A stretch of DNA of 64,000 nt, taken from the NCBI RefSeq assembly GCF_001949145.1, contig NW_019091451.1:994091-1058090 (forward strand), written 5' to 3'. The translations under genes were made by a program, and so were the position numbers. This document shows, piece by piece, positions 50,158-61,174 of the stretch. Numbering within the stretch: position 1 is the first letter of the stretch; each line of letters begins with the position of its first letter. This DNA comes from Acanthaster planci (lineage: Eukaryota; Echinodermata; Asteroidea; Valvatida; Acanthasteridae). A model generated the notes under the pieces. It was given only the letters and a program-made list of their open reading frames with translations. It ran no database searches and was not told the origin of the DNA.

Positions 50158-50350
50158 GATTATACTCAATACACAGCCCACCAGAATACCTTAACAGACG
50201 AGTTACCAACTATTTTCATATTATAGTATCGATCATCAGGAGTATGCAACGATTATACTTAATACAAAGCTTACCAGAATATTTTAACAGACGAGTTACC
50301 TACTATTTCACGTATGCTATTATAGTGTCGATCATTTGGAGTAAGGTAAC
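50158..50350. repeat. Two tandem ~95-bp units
   Basis: Units 50158-50250 and 50251-50350 share GATTATACT-AATACA-AGC, ACCAGAATA, TTAACAGACGAGTTACC, ACTATTT and TCGATCAT-GGAGTA blocks with substitutions and a small insertion in the second. Confidence 0.85.
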
Positions 50351-51252
50351 AATTATGGCATCAGCTTTCACAAATTAAGCCAAAACATCCCCAAACTTCA
50401 ATACTCTCCAGGCTGCAGTATATGATATTACAGAATATATCTTTTTTCTTAATATTTAAAAACTTTTTTTTCACAGAAGTCAAGAATGGTAAAACGTATA
50501 ATATTGACTGCAAATTATGTATAAGCATATTATCGCAGTTTTGGTGAAAACAACACGACATATAAATGTAGTAGACGCTTACATGTCACAGGTACACTAA
50601 TTGCCAGTTAATTAACGTTGAAATATTACTGACGGATGACGTGATGTGACGATGTATAGTATATCACGACAATTTCCCACGATAAAGTGGCACGGTGTAA
50701 CGTATTAATTTAATTTTATTAATTAAATGCCTCGCAGCCGCAACGCCAAAAAAGAGGGACCTTTTCTCCACGCGGAGAAAAGCATCGACACATCATTTCC
50801 CGGAGTTTCCGGTCATGCCTGAACATGTAAGACTGTTTTATGTTAACCAATACATCCCACAGGCCCCCTCTCTAACTACATTCCATTATGCTGCTGTGGA
50901 AGTACATTTGTAGCCACGCCCCCGAAATAACTCCGATCAGCGAGGCGGATGTTTTTACCACCAGGTCATTTCAGGGTCATATGGGCGTCTTGGGGATACT
51001 GATCTTTCACAAATTCTTACCCTGCAGTGGGTGGGGTCTGGCCAATGGAAGTCTACAGGTTTTTGGTGTATGGCTTGGGGGGATTACACGGAATCTTTGC
51101 CAAATTGGCCCATTGGAAAAAGGTTATGACCATATTAGGTAATATGTGGATACTTTCATCAGCGGGGCTGCCATCAGCATGCACAGTTGTGACATTATGC
51201 TTCACATCATGTCATCCGATGGCGTGTGATGGTGCATAATATAATGTCAACC

Positions 51253-51396
51253 ATGGATATGCAGTACAGTAACAGCTCTAATGGCACGGTCAGACCAACC
51301 CTCAAAGAGCCGGATTATGTTGGACCACTTCACAGCCGGGAAGACTCGAGTCCTCCCCACAGAACCCAGCTCACGTCTGATCGTTTTAAAGTCTAG
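51253..51396 (+). CDS. Small ORF with strong start context, 47 codons, doubtful
   Basis: ATG in ACCATGG context, reading MDMQYSNSSNGTVRPTLKEP and on to a TAG, hydrophilic, with one or two N-glycosylation sequons. No homology recognised, no signal peptide, and no neighbouring exons found. May be chance. Confidence 0.12.
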   Translation: MDMQYSNSSNGTVRPTLKEPDYVGPLHSREDSSPPHRTQLTSDRFKV

Positions 51397-53854
51397 TAAT
51401 GGTGTCATACACTCCTTATTGATGCAAATATAAAGTTTAATATTTCTTTATTCAGCATAGGGTTTTGATGTCGTAGTCATCAGAAGTTCATGGCCTCACG
51501 CATGTTGATTAGCGCGCATGTATTAGACTGCCTAAAGAAAAAAAAACTTGTTGGCCGACCCGTCTCGTCGTTGCGTGAGAAGGACTTCCCGATTTTACAA
51601 AAATTGGTCTTTAAATAACCGCAAGGAGATGATTAAAATTCCATAGGCTGGGAAAATGTTTTGGAGGCAGATTCTGCCCCGGATCTTTTTGGGTTAAATT
51701 GTAGTGAAATACATTTATACATTTATGCTGCACGTTAATGTGATTTATTGAAAAATAATGGTGTTGACATATCTTATATCATACTGTGATATGCAATCAA
51801 TGGACAAATGAACGTAATGTTGGTATTACCATATACGCTGGCATTAAATATACATATACTCCAGTGGCAGGTAATGCAATATAGCTCGTATTAAATGCTG
51901 AGCAGAATAATTAACTAATCTTAGCGTCGCACCAAGACGTTTGTGCTCAATAACGGATGATGGTCCGGCCTTAAATAGAATAAATAATAAATAATATGAC
52001 CAGCACGCGTTCTCCACCGAGTGTCTTTTGAAATCCGTTGCAGTTGTTTAACCTTTTCCTTGGACGATCGCGAAATGGCTTGTTGTCAGTCTCACGAAGA
52101 TTGGAAACATACGCGCTACATGCGAAATTCATCTGTGAACTGTGGGGATCGGTGTATAGGGGTGTTGCTGCATGTAGTTGTCGCCGTGTGTGATGCTTTT
52201 TCATCCCTTGGTCTTAAATACCGGTATTTTACATGTAGAAATAACATCCCATATGTTTTATACCTTTCAGGGGGTCTTCCAGCCTTAAAACGCAGGCCAA
52301 CAAAATGACAATTAGCGGGGGAGGGGGTTACCTCAACCCCTGGATCCGCGCTTGTCAAGCACGCTAACTAGATATGCAACACTGTGATACTAGGAAACCG
52401 TCCTTTGTTCAAAGGTATTTATATTTACACTGAAGGTAAAACGGGTACGCCGTCGTTAATGCAAAATTCCCAAGACGTTTTATGTTACAAGCATAGTAAA
52501 AGAAAAAAAAAGTTGCGCCAGCAAGTGCAACCATTGCTTTGGATCACTAACTTCTTGGACTGAGACAAAAATTCCCTTTTCAAGTGACCTCTGCTTGACC
52601 TACAGACTAAATCAAATCAAATCAAATCAAATGTAAACAACAGATCGACAGAAATTCTAAAGTACAACGTGATTTTGGAAGCCATTTGCACGACTTCTGC
52701 TCTGTAGACTTCACACGTGCTATCACATGGGTTGTAATACTCAAGATAGCGGGGAATTGGGTAAAAAGTGCATCCCTTGTGATTAATTTGAGTATATTAT
52801 TACTGTACACAAACATGAGACGTCGTATACCGACATCTAATCTTAGCAGGTGAAAAAGAGATAGATATCAGTTTTACTTTGATAAGAACATAGCTGAAGA
52901 TTGTTGCTGGTAACTTTATCAATACTGTTACGGGCAAATCATGTCTTCTTTAAAGGGTTCAGCATTTTACGTTACACGTATCTTTATGTGTGTCGATGCA
53001 ATTCTACTGAGATAGGTCAGTATCGTGATATCTTGCAGGTGATTTACGTGACAAATAATCATATAATATTATAGTGGGAAAAAGTGGACTATGTCGTTCT
53101 CATTTCAGTGATCACTACCCAAGCCATTCTCGGATAAATAGTTCTTTAGAGCAAAGCATGTCGCAGATAAAGTGATTTTGTGTTATGTTTTATCCATCTT
53201 AAGCCAGTTCATACTCATTGCAAATGCTAAAACAAAGCGAACTTCACGAAACGTTTCTGCAGCAAACTTTGCTGGTGTTGAAATTGTGTTCAACTTTTGT
53301 TAGATCACGGTGTAAATATTGACCTGAAGGCCGTTCATAATACAGGCGAATGTGAAAGCGAATATTACGTCACGAAAGATTTGCAGAAAATATTCGCTCG
53401 AGTTGATACGTGCTTAACGTTTTGTTGACAATATTATCACCTCAGAGGAATGTGAAGTTGGAGATCAGTTCAATTGTAGTTTTGTGAGCCGAATGGTTGG
53501 TGCGAAACGTGTTATGTTATTCGTACGAATTATATTGTGACTGCGTTTTTATTTATCCTGTTTATCTTTGTTGCTTCAATGAATGTAAATGAACATATTG
53601 TTTGATTATCAATGTGAAGCTTTCTTACCATATAATGTAGGGATGGCGTCTGAGTGCATTGACAGACCGATGCTTTTCTTACAAATTTCAGAAATTAATA
53701 GCCTAATGGAAAGAATAAGATTTCAGTATGTGCTGCACTAGCTGTCTTGATGATCTCCCAGTTCAAGTTTACATGCAGTGTCGAGAGACTACTGTCACCT
53801 CCACTTATCCCCAATAGAGCTACTCACCTTCCCCTTCAAGTTCTTGCCACTCGA

Positions 53855-56800
53855 TTACTCTGGTTGTACTTTAGCTCTCCCGCAACTAGCCGAAGCAGCA
53901 GTTGAAGTCGTTTGACCCGATAACCCGGTATTTGAAACTCTCCACTCGCTAACCTCCACCTCTCGGTCTAGCTGGATTGCGTATAACTTCGGAAGGTAGA
54001 CGCAGAACAGCGCCAAGAAGGCATTGAGCAGTATGGCCACGCACAGCGTTGCGACCTTTTGCAGAACGGTGGTGGCCGTGATGTAGACGGGGACGGCCGC
54101 CATGCCGAAGACCAGCGTAGAGTACACGCTGATGGCGATGAATCTAGACTCGTTGTAGTTGCTGGGCACCTTGCGGGCCTTGAAAGCGTAGTAACAGCAG
54201 GCCAAAACCAAGAAGAGATTGGAAACGAGGGATGCCAAGAAACCGTTCCCAAACTGGCAGAATACCTCAATGTAGTTACGTCGAGGGTAGAAATACAGTT
54301 TAGCTGGTAAGGTTGGGTTTGCTAGGGCACCGGCCACGGCGACTACAACCTATATCAAAGGGCACATTCACATAGTAATCGAATTACAAACCACTTTTTA
54401 GGTGGATAATGCGTTCATGTATTGTGAAGCTACATTTTATGACATTTTTACCTGTCAAAGTAGAACGACATAAATCTTTAAATTAGTGGCGTATCTGGGG
54501 GTACAGTTTGCAAGAGGCTCGGGGAGGGGGTCTCATTTCCTAGAGCGGGTTAGTAACCCCGGGTTACTTAATGGGTTTGGTGAGATTTAAAACACTGACC
54601 AAGGCGGATCATCACGTGTTTTATTCTCTAACTTCTGAGCGGGGGGAAGATATAGGCCTAAGGCGGTGCTCCAAACGACTTGCCCAGTGAATTATCTTTC
54701 TTCCAACTGTGTAATATAATATTAAAATTTGATTACTCGTCGCTAGGGCTTTGTCGTGCACGTCCATTCTATTCTTACAAAAATGATAGACACTGTCATA
54801 TAGTCTCAACACATTTTTTTGGCAAAACTAAGGAATGTTGTTTTATGGGAAATTTTCTACTGATAAAATATCTTCTACAGGTAATAATAATAAATCCCCA
54901 TTGCACCCGTCTCAGGACTAAAGCATAGGAACGTCAGCATTTTTTATCGAAGAAAACATCCACAAAACCATAAAACCCCACGTAAACTTCATATTTTGTT
55001 TCTGTACTCACCATCGATGCAACAATACCTAGAGCAAAGATGAGTTGGACCTTGGGACCAATGTAGCGAGGACACTTGTTGGACTTCCTCCCAGCGTCGA
55101 AAATCCTGTAGATGCGATTGACTTTCAGCAGGGTCGGGGCATACGTCAGAGTGAAGCACAAAGTGATAATGATCTCTGATGCACGGCACGAGACAGCAGT
55201 CGGTGGAACCAGAAGTGGGAAGGGAGCGAGGAAGGCCAGCGTGAGCCCTAAGATGTTGATGCTGCTCAGTTCACGACTGGCGGCTTTGATCAGCACGTGT
55301 CCTCGGTAGTAATAGATTCCGAACGCTGCCAGAAGGGACAGGAAAAGTCCAAATCCGGATAGGATCAAGACGGCAATGACTGTGGGCTCGCTCCAGCTGG
55401 GCGGGGTCGGTACAATGGGTTGACAGACTTCGAAATTCTCGTCTGGCCACTCATCCACAGAGCATGACTTGCACTTTTTGTCACTAACAATGGCTTCATC
55501 TGGACATCGTTGGCAACCAAAGCAGCATTTTTGCTCCAGAGGTACCTCAATGTATCCTGACGAGCAGATGTCTCGACAAACTGAGACTGGTGGGTCGAGC
55601 GTTCCATCAGCCCATTGAATAGCAGATGTGTTGATGTTGAGGCGATTGTGCGCCAGCGCATCCCATGTCCCTAATTCAGCCATTTCGTAGTCATTGTTAC
55701 CTTTAAACTGAAAGTTAAATACGCCATATTTGCCGCTAGGGTTGCCATCTGAGTCGAAACTGTAATTGCTTACCAATCCCTCAAATTTCAGCCCGTGCAA
55801 ATATGGAAGTAGATCGTGACCATAGAGGGCTTGAAGTGTTGCGTTGCAGTCGTCACTGTTGTTACAACGATCAGTCAAAAAATTTTGGAGGGCATAAGCA
55901 AATGCATAAACCGCATCGACTATAAAGGGAGCGTTTCCATAGATTTTCATCGGACACTGGTTAAAATCGGAGCAGTCATATTTGTTAATGATGTGACGTT
56001 TCAAATCCTCGAACCATGGAATGGAAGCCTTCCCACTTCTTTGTAATAAGAAACGGTAATAATCGTGGAAGCCAGGAACGACCTTGTAGACTAAATTGAC
56101 GAAAATGGTTCCGTGCATTAGGGCGAGGTCAACTCCGTATTCAAGGAGTGAGCCTGGAGTTGCCCATCCGTCACTTCCAATGAAAGTAATATTAAGCGAG
56201 GCAATGTCTTCCTTGCTTGCGATTGTCCTGAAAATCCTGTTTGCAATGCCAGTGTCGCCGAATATCACCACCACCCTCGCTTTGCGAAAGATTGCTAGTT
56301 TGGCAACTGCTTCTTCAAGTTCGCCTGTTTGTGCTTCTGTGCGGAGTGCTACTGAGAATGCGACGCATATGTCGCGCTCTTCTGTGAGATCTAGAACTCC
56401 CTGCGCACCGTGAATTCCGTAAGCACTCAGCTGGAAGTACAGTCCAATGTACTTCCATCCGAAATGCTGCAGGATATCAACGATGGCCGACGCTTGGAGA
56501 CTGTCTGGGGGGACGGTGCGGAGGAAATACGGGAACCGCCGCTTGTTGCTGAGTTCGTTGCTCGTTGCGAACGGAGAGATGACAGGGACCCGATACAGAC
56601 TGGCGGCTTGTGCAGTTGGAATTGAGGTTGAACTCGACTGCGTCCCGATAATACCAATGAGCTTGCCGTGAGCCGTTCCAAGAATGTTTGTAAACTGGAT
56701 ATCCTCCTGTGGTTTCTCAGACGTGCTAGCCAGGCCGAAAGCAGACCACAAGGACACAGCCTCCGAGTAACAATTGTCGCGGATGTCGTAGCCGATGGTG

Positions 56801-57060
56801 ACATTTGGCAAGAGGTCGGTACGATTGTTGATGCTGTCGATGGTATATAGCACCAGGGCTGCGCACTCGCTTCCATATGTCAGAACGTTTCCGCTGCAAG
56901 CAGGCAGGTTTGGTGAAGAATAAGTATGGAAAGAGAAGGACGCCCCTAGAATTACATCTCCAGGGCTGTTCAGACTAATATGAGCCGCCTCCGGAATGAT
57001 ACCAGACATTGACAGCCCAAATGTTGTAGACAGGAAAATCAGCAGCAAGGATAAAATCAT
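53855..57060 (-). CDS. Class C GPCR, metabotropic-glutamate-receptor-like, copy A, complete (847 aa)
   Basis: Two exons: 57060-55012 (683 codons) and 54349-53855. The donor GTGAGT at 55011 and the acceptor before GTTGTAG join in phase 0 inside transmembrane helix 4. The start is the ATG at 57060, giving a signal peptide (MILSLLLIFLSTTFGLS); the frame is open 5 codons further but without an ATG. Domains: ligand-binding Venus flytrap about 25-480; nine-cysteine domain about 495-548 (KCCFGCQRCP, CKSCSVDEWP); seven transmembrane helices about 558-810; short tail. Class C marks: IIGTQSSST, SPFATSNEL, LRTVPPDSLQ, FIGSDGWA, the SSRELC-like segment ASRELSSINILG, TLLKVNRIYRIF, NESRFIAISVYSTLVF and YLPKLYAI. 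Amino-acid-backbone residues of mGluRs match Ser143/144, Thr166, Asp186, Tyr214 and Asp297. The mGluR1 Arg78 and Lys409 side-chain contacts seem to be absent, so glutamate is doubtful as ligand. The tail is about six residues shorter than in copy C. Confidence 0.94.
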
Positions 57061-58381
57061 CTTGTGTCCCCGCAATTAAACAAAGTGTTTCATCCAGAAA
57101 AGAAACAGCGTGTGTCCTGTGCTAAAATTGGGCTCTGGAACAAGTGAGGTTTTAGTCGAACCTTCTCATTATTACAATATAGAAAGAATGTTAGGAATAA
57201 TAAATACCTGTCTTTGAAAAGAGACGCCCAGTGTCGTTTATAGTCTGACTTGATTTTTTTCCATTAGTATGTGACCATTGACAATTCGGATACACTGTGC
57301 TGTGTGCGTACGATACATTCTCCACTTATACGGTCTACTAGCTTTTACCACATTTAAATCGCCGGGGCGGAATAAGAAAAGTGCTATAAGACTTAGAGTG
57401 CTTTGCCCCAAGGAGGACAGCTGCTCACTATCTGTGTTTTTCTGCTTTTCAGGCTGAAGAATGGGAAAAAAGCACGATTTGCATGAACACCTCTGTTAAT
57501 TACATGCCCATTAAAGTACACGGGGCTGACGTTATCACAAGCCCCGGACGTGATTACACAGCATAATAATTGGTAATGCATGATTTGGGTGGCAATTCTG
57601 GATATAAAAATGTGAAAGGAAGTACCGTTATTTTGATGACAATTATAAATATCTTGTCTTAACCGTTTTTCTCACACGCGTGTATCAGGAATGAATTAAA
57701 ACGTTTTTTACAATGTACGTGGTTTTGAACAATTTTACTTATGAGGTGTTTCTCCTCAATTCTTATGTTAACTCTCTGCATAATGCAATCGACTGGCACA
57801 ACGCCTTTAAATAAGTACTGATACAGTTAGATAACAAGCCAAAATAATGACGATAGCAAATGATTTAGAACCCTAAACTGAGTTGTCTATGTTCTCTGTC
57901 GATGTCTTGGGCGATTTTTAACGTAACTTGCTTGCAAATTTCAATTTGAGTGAGCGTACTTAAAATTTGACTGTCGTTTTCCCTCCAATATGACAATGGA
58001 ACGTTTTAATTAATGTGGAACTATATTGAAATATGCGCGAAGAGTATGTGACTCCAGCCAATTCAAGAGATCACCTTTTCAAATGAGCCAAAAAACGCAT
58101 TATGACATGCGTACACAACTGCTTTATCACTCGCTGAACGTGTTTTACACAAATGGTGGAGTGATTTTGAAGTGGCAGGTCTCGAGTGTAAGTAAACAAA
58201 AAGTTGCTTGCAGGTTTAGAGTTTCTCCGCAAAACAAAACAAATAAAGATTGTTTGGCAGCATAGTTACAAACAGCCTGAATAATGCAAATATTGAGCAT
58301 AATTATGTGAAATGGTACCCAAACAACGTTCTAATATGATAATACACCTGTTGTGATCACACCACCCAATTTTCATGCACA
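57061..58381. other. Intergenic between receptor copies A and B
   Basis: Upstream region of copy A and downstream region of copy B. No ORF with similarity, no obvious repeat and no convincing TATA box. Presumed promoter of copy A. Confidence 0.5.
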
Positions 58382-61174
58382 TCACTTTCGGTAGTTATCA
58401 GAAACTGGCTGTACTTTGATAGTGCTGGACGCAGAGGAAACGGCGGTTGTGCCGGTGACATCATCTCGAACCTTCCATTCGCTCACCTGAACATCCCTGG
58501 CCAGCTGGATGGCGTATAGCTTCGGTAAGTAGACGCAGAACAGCGTCAAGAAGGCATTGAGCAGTATGGCAACGCACAGTGTCGCAACCTTCTGTAGAAC
58601 GGTGGCGGCCGTGATGTAGACGGGGACAGCCGCCATGCCGAAAACCAACGTAGAGTACACGCTGATAGCGATGAACTTGGACTCGTTGTAGTTGCTGGGC
58701 ACCTTGCGAGCCTTGAAAGCGTAGTAACAGCAGGCCAAGACCAAGAGGAGATTGGAAACGAGGGATGCCAAGAAACCGTTCCCAAACTGGCAGAATACCT
58801 CAATGTAGTTACGTCGAGGGTAGAAATAAAGTTTAGCTGGTAAGGTTGGGTTTGCTATGGTACCAGCCATGGCAACTACAACCTACATGTAAATCAAAGG
58901 ACACGTGCACAATTATTATGACAAAACTAAGGACTGTTTTTTAAGAATTCTTAATATGTAAAAGAATTTTAAAGAAATTCTTTTACATATTAAGAATTCT
59001 TTACAGATCGTGGAAAAAGTCCCCATTTTACCCATCCCAAGATTAAAAGCGTGGATATTCAAGTAGTTTTAACAAAGAAAACGCCCACAGAACGATAAAA
59101 CACCCATATGATATTCAGATTTTGTTTCAGTACTCACCGTCAATGCAACGATACCGAGAGCGAAGATGAGTTGCACCTTGGGACCAATGTAGCGAGGACG
59201 TTTGTTGGACTTCTTCCCGGCGTTGAAGATCCTGTAAATGCGATTGACTTTCAGCAGGGTTGGGGCATACGTCAGAGTGAAACACAGAGCGACGATGATC
59301 TCTGATGCACGGCACGAGACAGCAGTCGGTGGAACCAGAAGTGGAAAGGGAGCTAAGAAGGCCAGCGTGAGCCCTAAGATGTTGATAATGCTCAGTTCAC
59401 GACTGGCGGCTTTGATCAGCACGTGTCCTCGGTAGTAGTAGATTCCGAACGCTGCCAGAAGGGACAGGACTAGTCCAAAGGCGGACAGGATCAGGATGGC
59501 AATGACTGTGGGCTCGCTCCAGCTGGGCGGGGTCGGTATAATGACGCGGCAAGCTGTGAAACTGTCCTCCGGCCACTCGCCCTCGGGGCATTGCTGGCAC
59601 ATATTGTCGTGAACAATGGCGTTATCAGGGCAACTTTGACAACCGAAACAGCACTTTTGCTCTAAAGGTACTTCGATGTGACCCGGTGTGCAGACCTCTC
59701 GGCATATTGAGGCTGGTGGATCTGGCGTTCCCCCCACCCACTGAATGGCGGACAGATTTATTTTCAGGGGATCATCTCCAATGGCATCCCATTCTCCCAC
59801 TGTAACATCCTGAAATCCACCATCTTTGAACTGAAAGTTATGTATTTTGTATTTCCCACCAGGGTTACCATCGGAGTCAAAAACATAGTTTCCAGCCAGG
59901 CCTTTAAATCTGACTCCAAGTAAGAAGGGAAGGAAATCGTGTCCCCGTGTGGCTTGAATTATTGCGTTACAACTGGTGTTGTCTTTACAGCGGTCGAGTA
60001 GGAAATCTTGGAGGCTGTACGCGAAAGCGTAAATGGCATCCACCAAAAAGTTATCGTTGCTAGAAATTCTAATTGGACACTGGGAGAGATCAGTGCATTT
60101 GTTGTCTTTCATCCATCGCTTTTTGAACTCTAAAAACCATGGGGAAAAAGGTGTGACTCTTGCTTGTAGAGAGCGGTAGTATTCCTCAAAACCTGGAATT
60201 TGATTGTACTTGAGCCCGACAAATATGCTGCCTTCCAGTCCCAAGAGATTGACGCCATAGCGATCCTGCAGTGTATTTGGGAAGGCCCAACCATCGCTTC
60301 CAACAAATGTAATATTGTGTGGAATGCCAACAAGTTCCTCGATTGTGTTCACGACAGCGCTTGCATGTCTGGTTTCACTTATAATAACTACAACGCGGAC
60401 TTTGGGGAAGCTAAGTAGTCTACCAATGGCGTCTTGAAGTTCAGCCTTTGTTGCGCCCTGGCGGACGGGAACGGAAAATGCAATGCATATCCCATGCGGT
60501 TCCGCGAGGTCTAGCAATGCCTGGGCGCCGTGAATTCCATAAGTATTTAGCTGGAAATATAGACCGACATACTTCCACCCAAATCGCAACAGAATGTCAG
60601 CGATTGCTGTGGCTTGGAGACTGTCCGGGGGTACAGTGCGAAGAAAATAAGGGAACCGGCGCTTGTCGCTCAGCTCGTTGCTCGTCGCGAACGGGGAGAT
60701 GACAGGGACCCGATACAAGCTAGCAGCTTGAGCTGTGGGAATGGTAGTTGAGCTTGTTTGTGTCCCTATGATGCACAGTAGACTGCCGTTGTTTGGCGGG
60801 CTGATCTTTGGGAACTGGACGTCCTCCTGGGGTTTCTCCGATGTACTAGCCAGGCTGAAAGCAGTCCACAACGATAGAGTCTCTGAGTAGCAGTTGTCGC
60901 GAATGTCGTAACCGATGGTGACATTTGGCAAGAGATCTGCACGATTATTGATCTGTTCGATTGCAAACAAAAACAGAGCAGCCAACTCATTAGCCCAACG
61001 ACTGAATGATCCGCTACACGGAGTCCCAGAGGTACTACCATGAAAGGGCAGAGATGCTCCCAGGATCACATCCCCAGGGCTGGTCATGGTAACATGAGCT
61101 GCGTCTGGTAGATTTCCACCATCGGATAGCCCCAAGGTCATCAAATATAGAACAAGAAGTGCCAGGGTTGACAT
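58382..61174 (-). CDS. Class C GPCR, metabotropic-glutamate-receptor-like, copy B, complete (845 aa)
   Basis: Two exons: 61174-59138 (679 codons) and 58882-58382, split at the same point in helix 4 as copy A by a shorter intron (255 bp against 662). Starts at ATG 61174 with signal peptide MSTLALLVLYLMTLGLS. Venus flytrap, nine-cysteine domain (KCCFGCQSCP, CQQCPEGEWP) and seven helices follow. The second exon is about 93% identical to copy A by eye (ANPTLPAKLYFYPRRNYIEV and most of helices 5-7). Lobe 2 of the ligand domain is only about half identical. Backbone-binding Ser, Thr, Asp, Tyr and Asp are all kept (TSSTTI, FATSNEL, VPPDSLQ, TYGIHG, GSDGWA). The tail is unrelated after SEWKV and ends NYRK. 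Adjacent, same strand, clear tandem duplicate of copy A. Confidence 0.94.
58943..59001. repeat. Perfect 27-bp inverted repeat in copy B intron
   Basis: Arms 58943-58969 and 58975-59001 are exact reverse complements, separated by the 5-base loop TAAAG. Each arm contains AAGAATTCTTAATATGT. It lies in the 255-bp intron of receptor copy B, about 120 bp from the acceptor, with no counterpart in the copy A intron. A new hairpin, probably from template switching. Confidence 0.95.

Larger units (their letters stand above)
43835..53854. other. 10-kb mostly non-coding interval
   Basis: Between the start of the cysteine-rich gene and the 3' end of the first receptor gene. No recognisable protein-coding exons apart from one weak first-exon candidate (46552). 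The interval contains a half MITE (44161-44345), a MITE (47135-47273), a 3-copy tandem repeat (47431-47615), a dispersed repeat (48285-48480), a 2-copy tandem repeat (50158-50350) and a CAAAT microsatellite (about 52611-52632). AT-rich throughout except about 46.57-46.63 kb. Confidence 0.6.

Noticed and set aside
51015-51122. Possible plus-strand exon (GGVWPMEVYRFLVYGLGG...) with acceptor and GTAATA donor
   Set aside because: Phase fits the doubtful 46552 exon, but no protein family is recognised and the flanks lack other exons; kept only as something to test.
57061-57075. Upstream extension of receptor copy A by five codons
   Set aside because: The extension starts at TTG, not ATG, and would put charged residues before the signal peptide; ATG at 57060 fits better.
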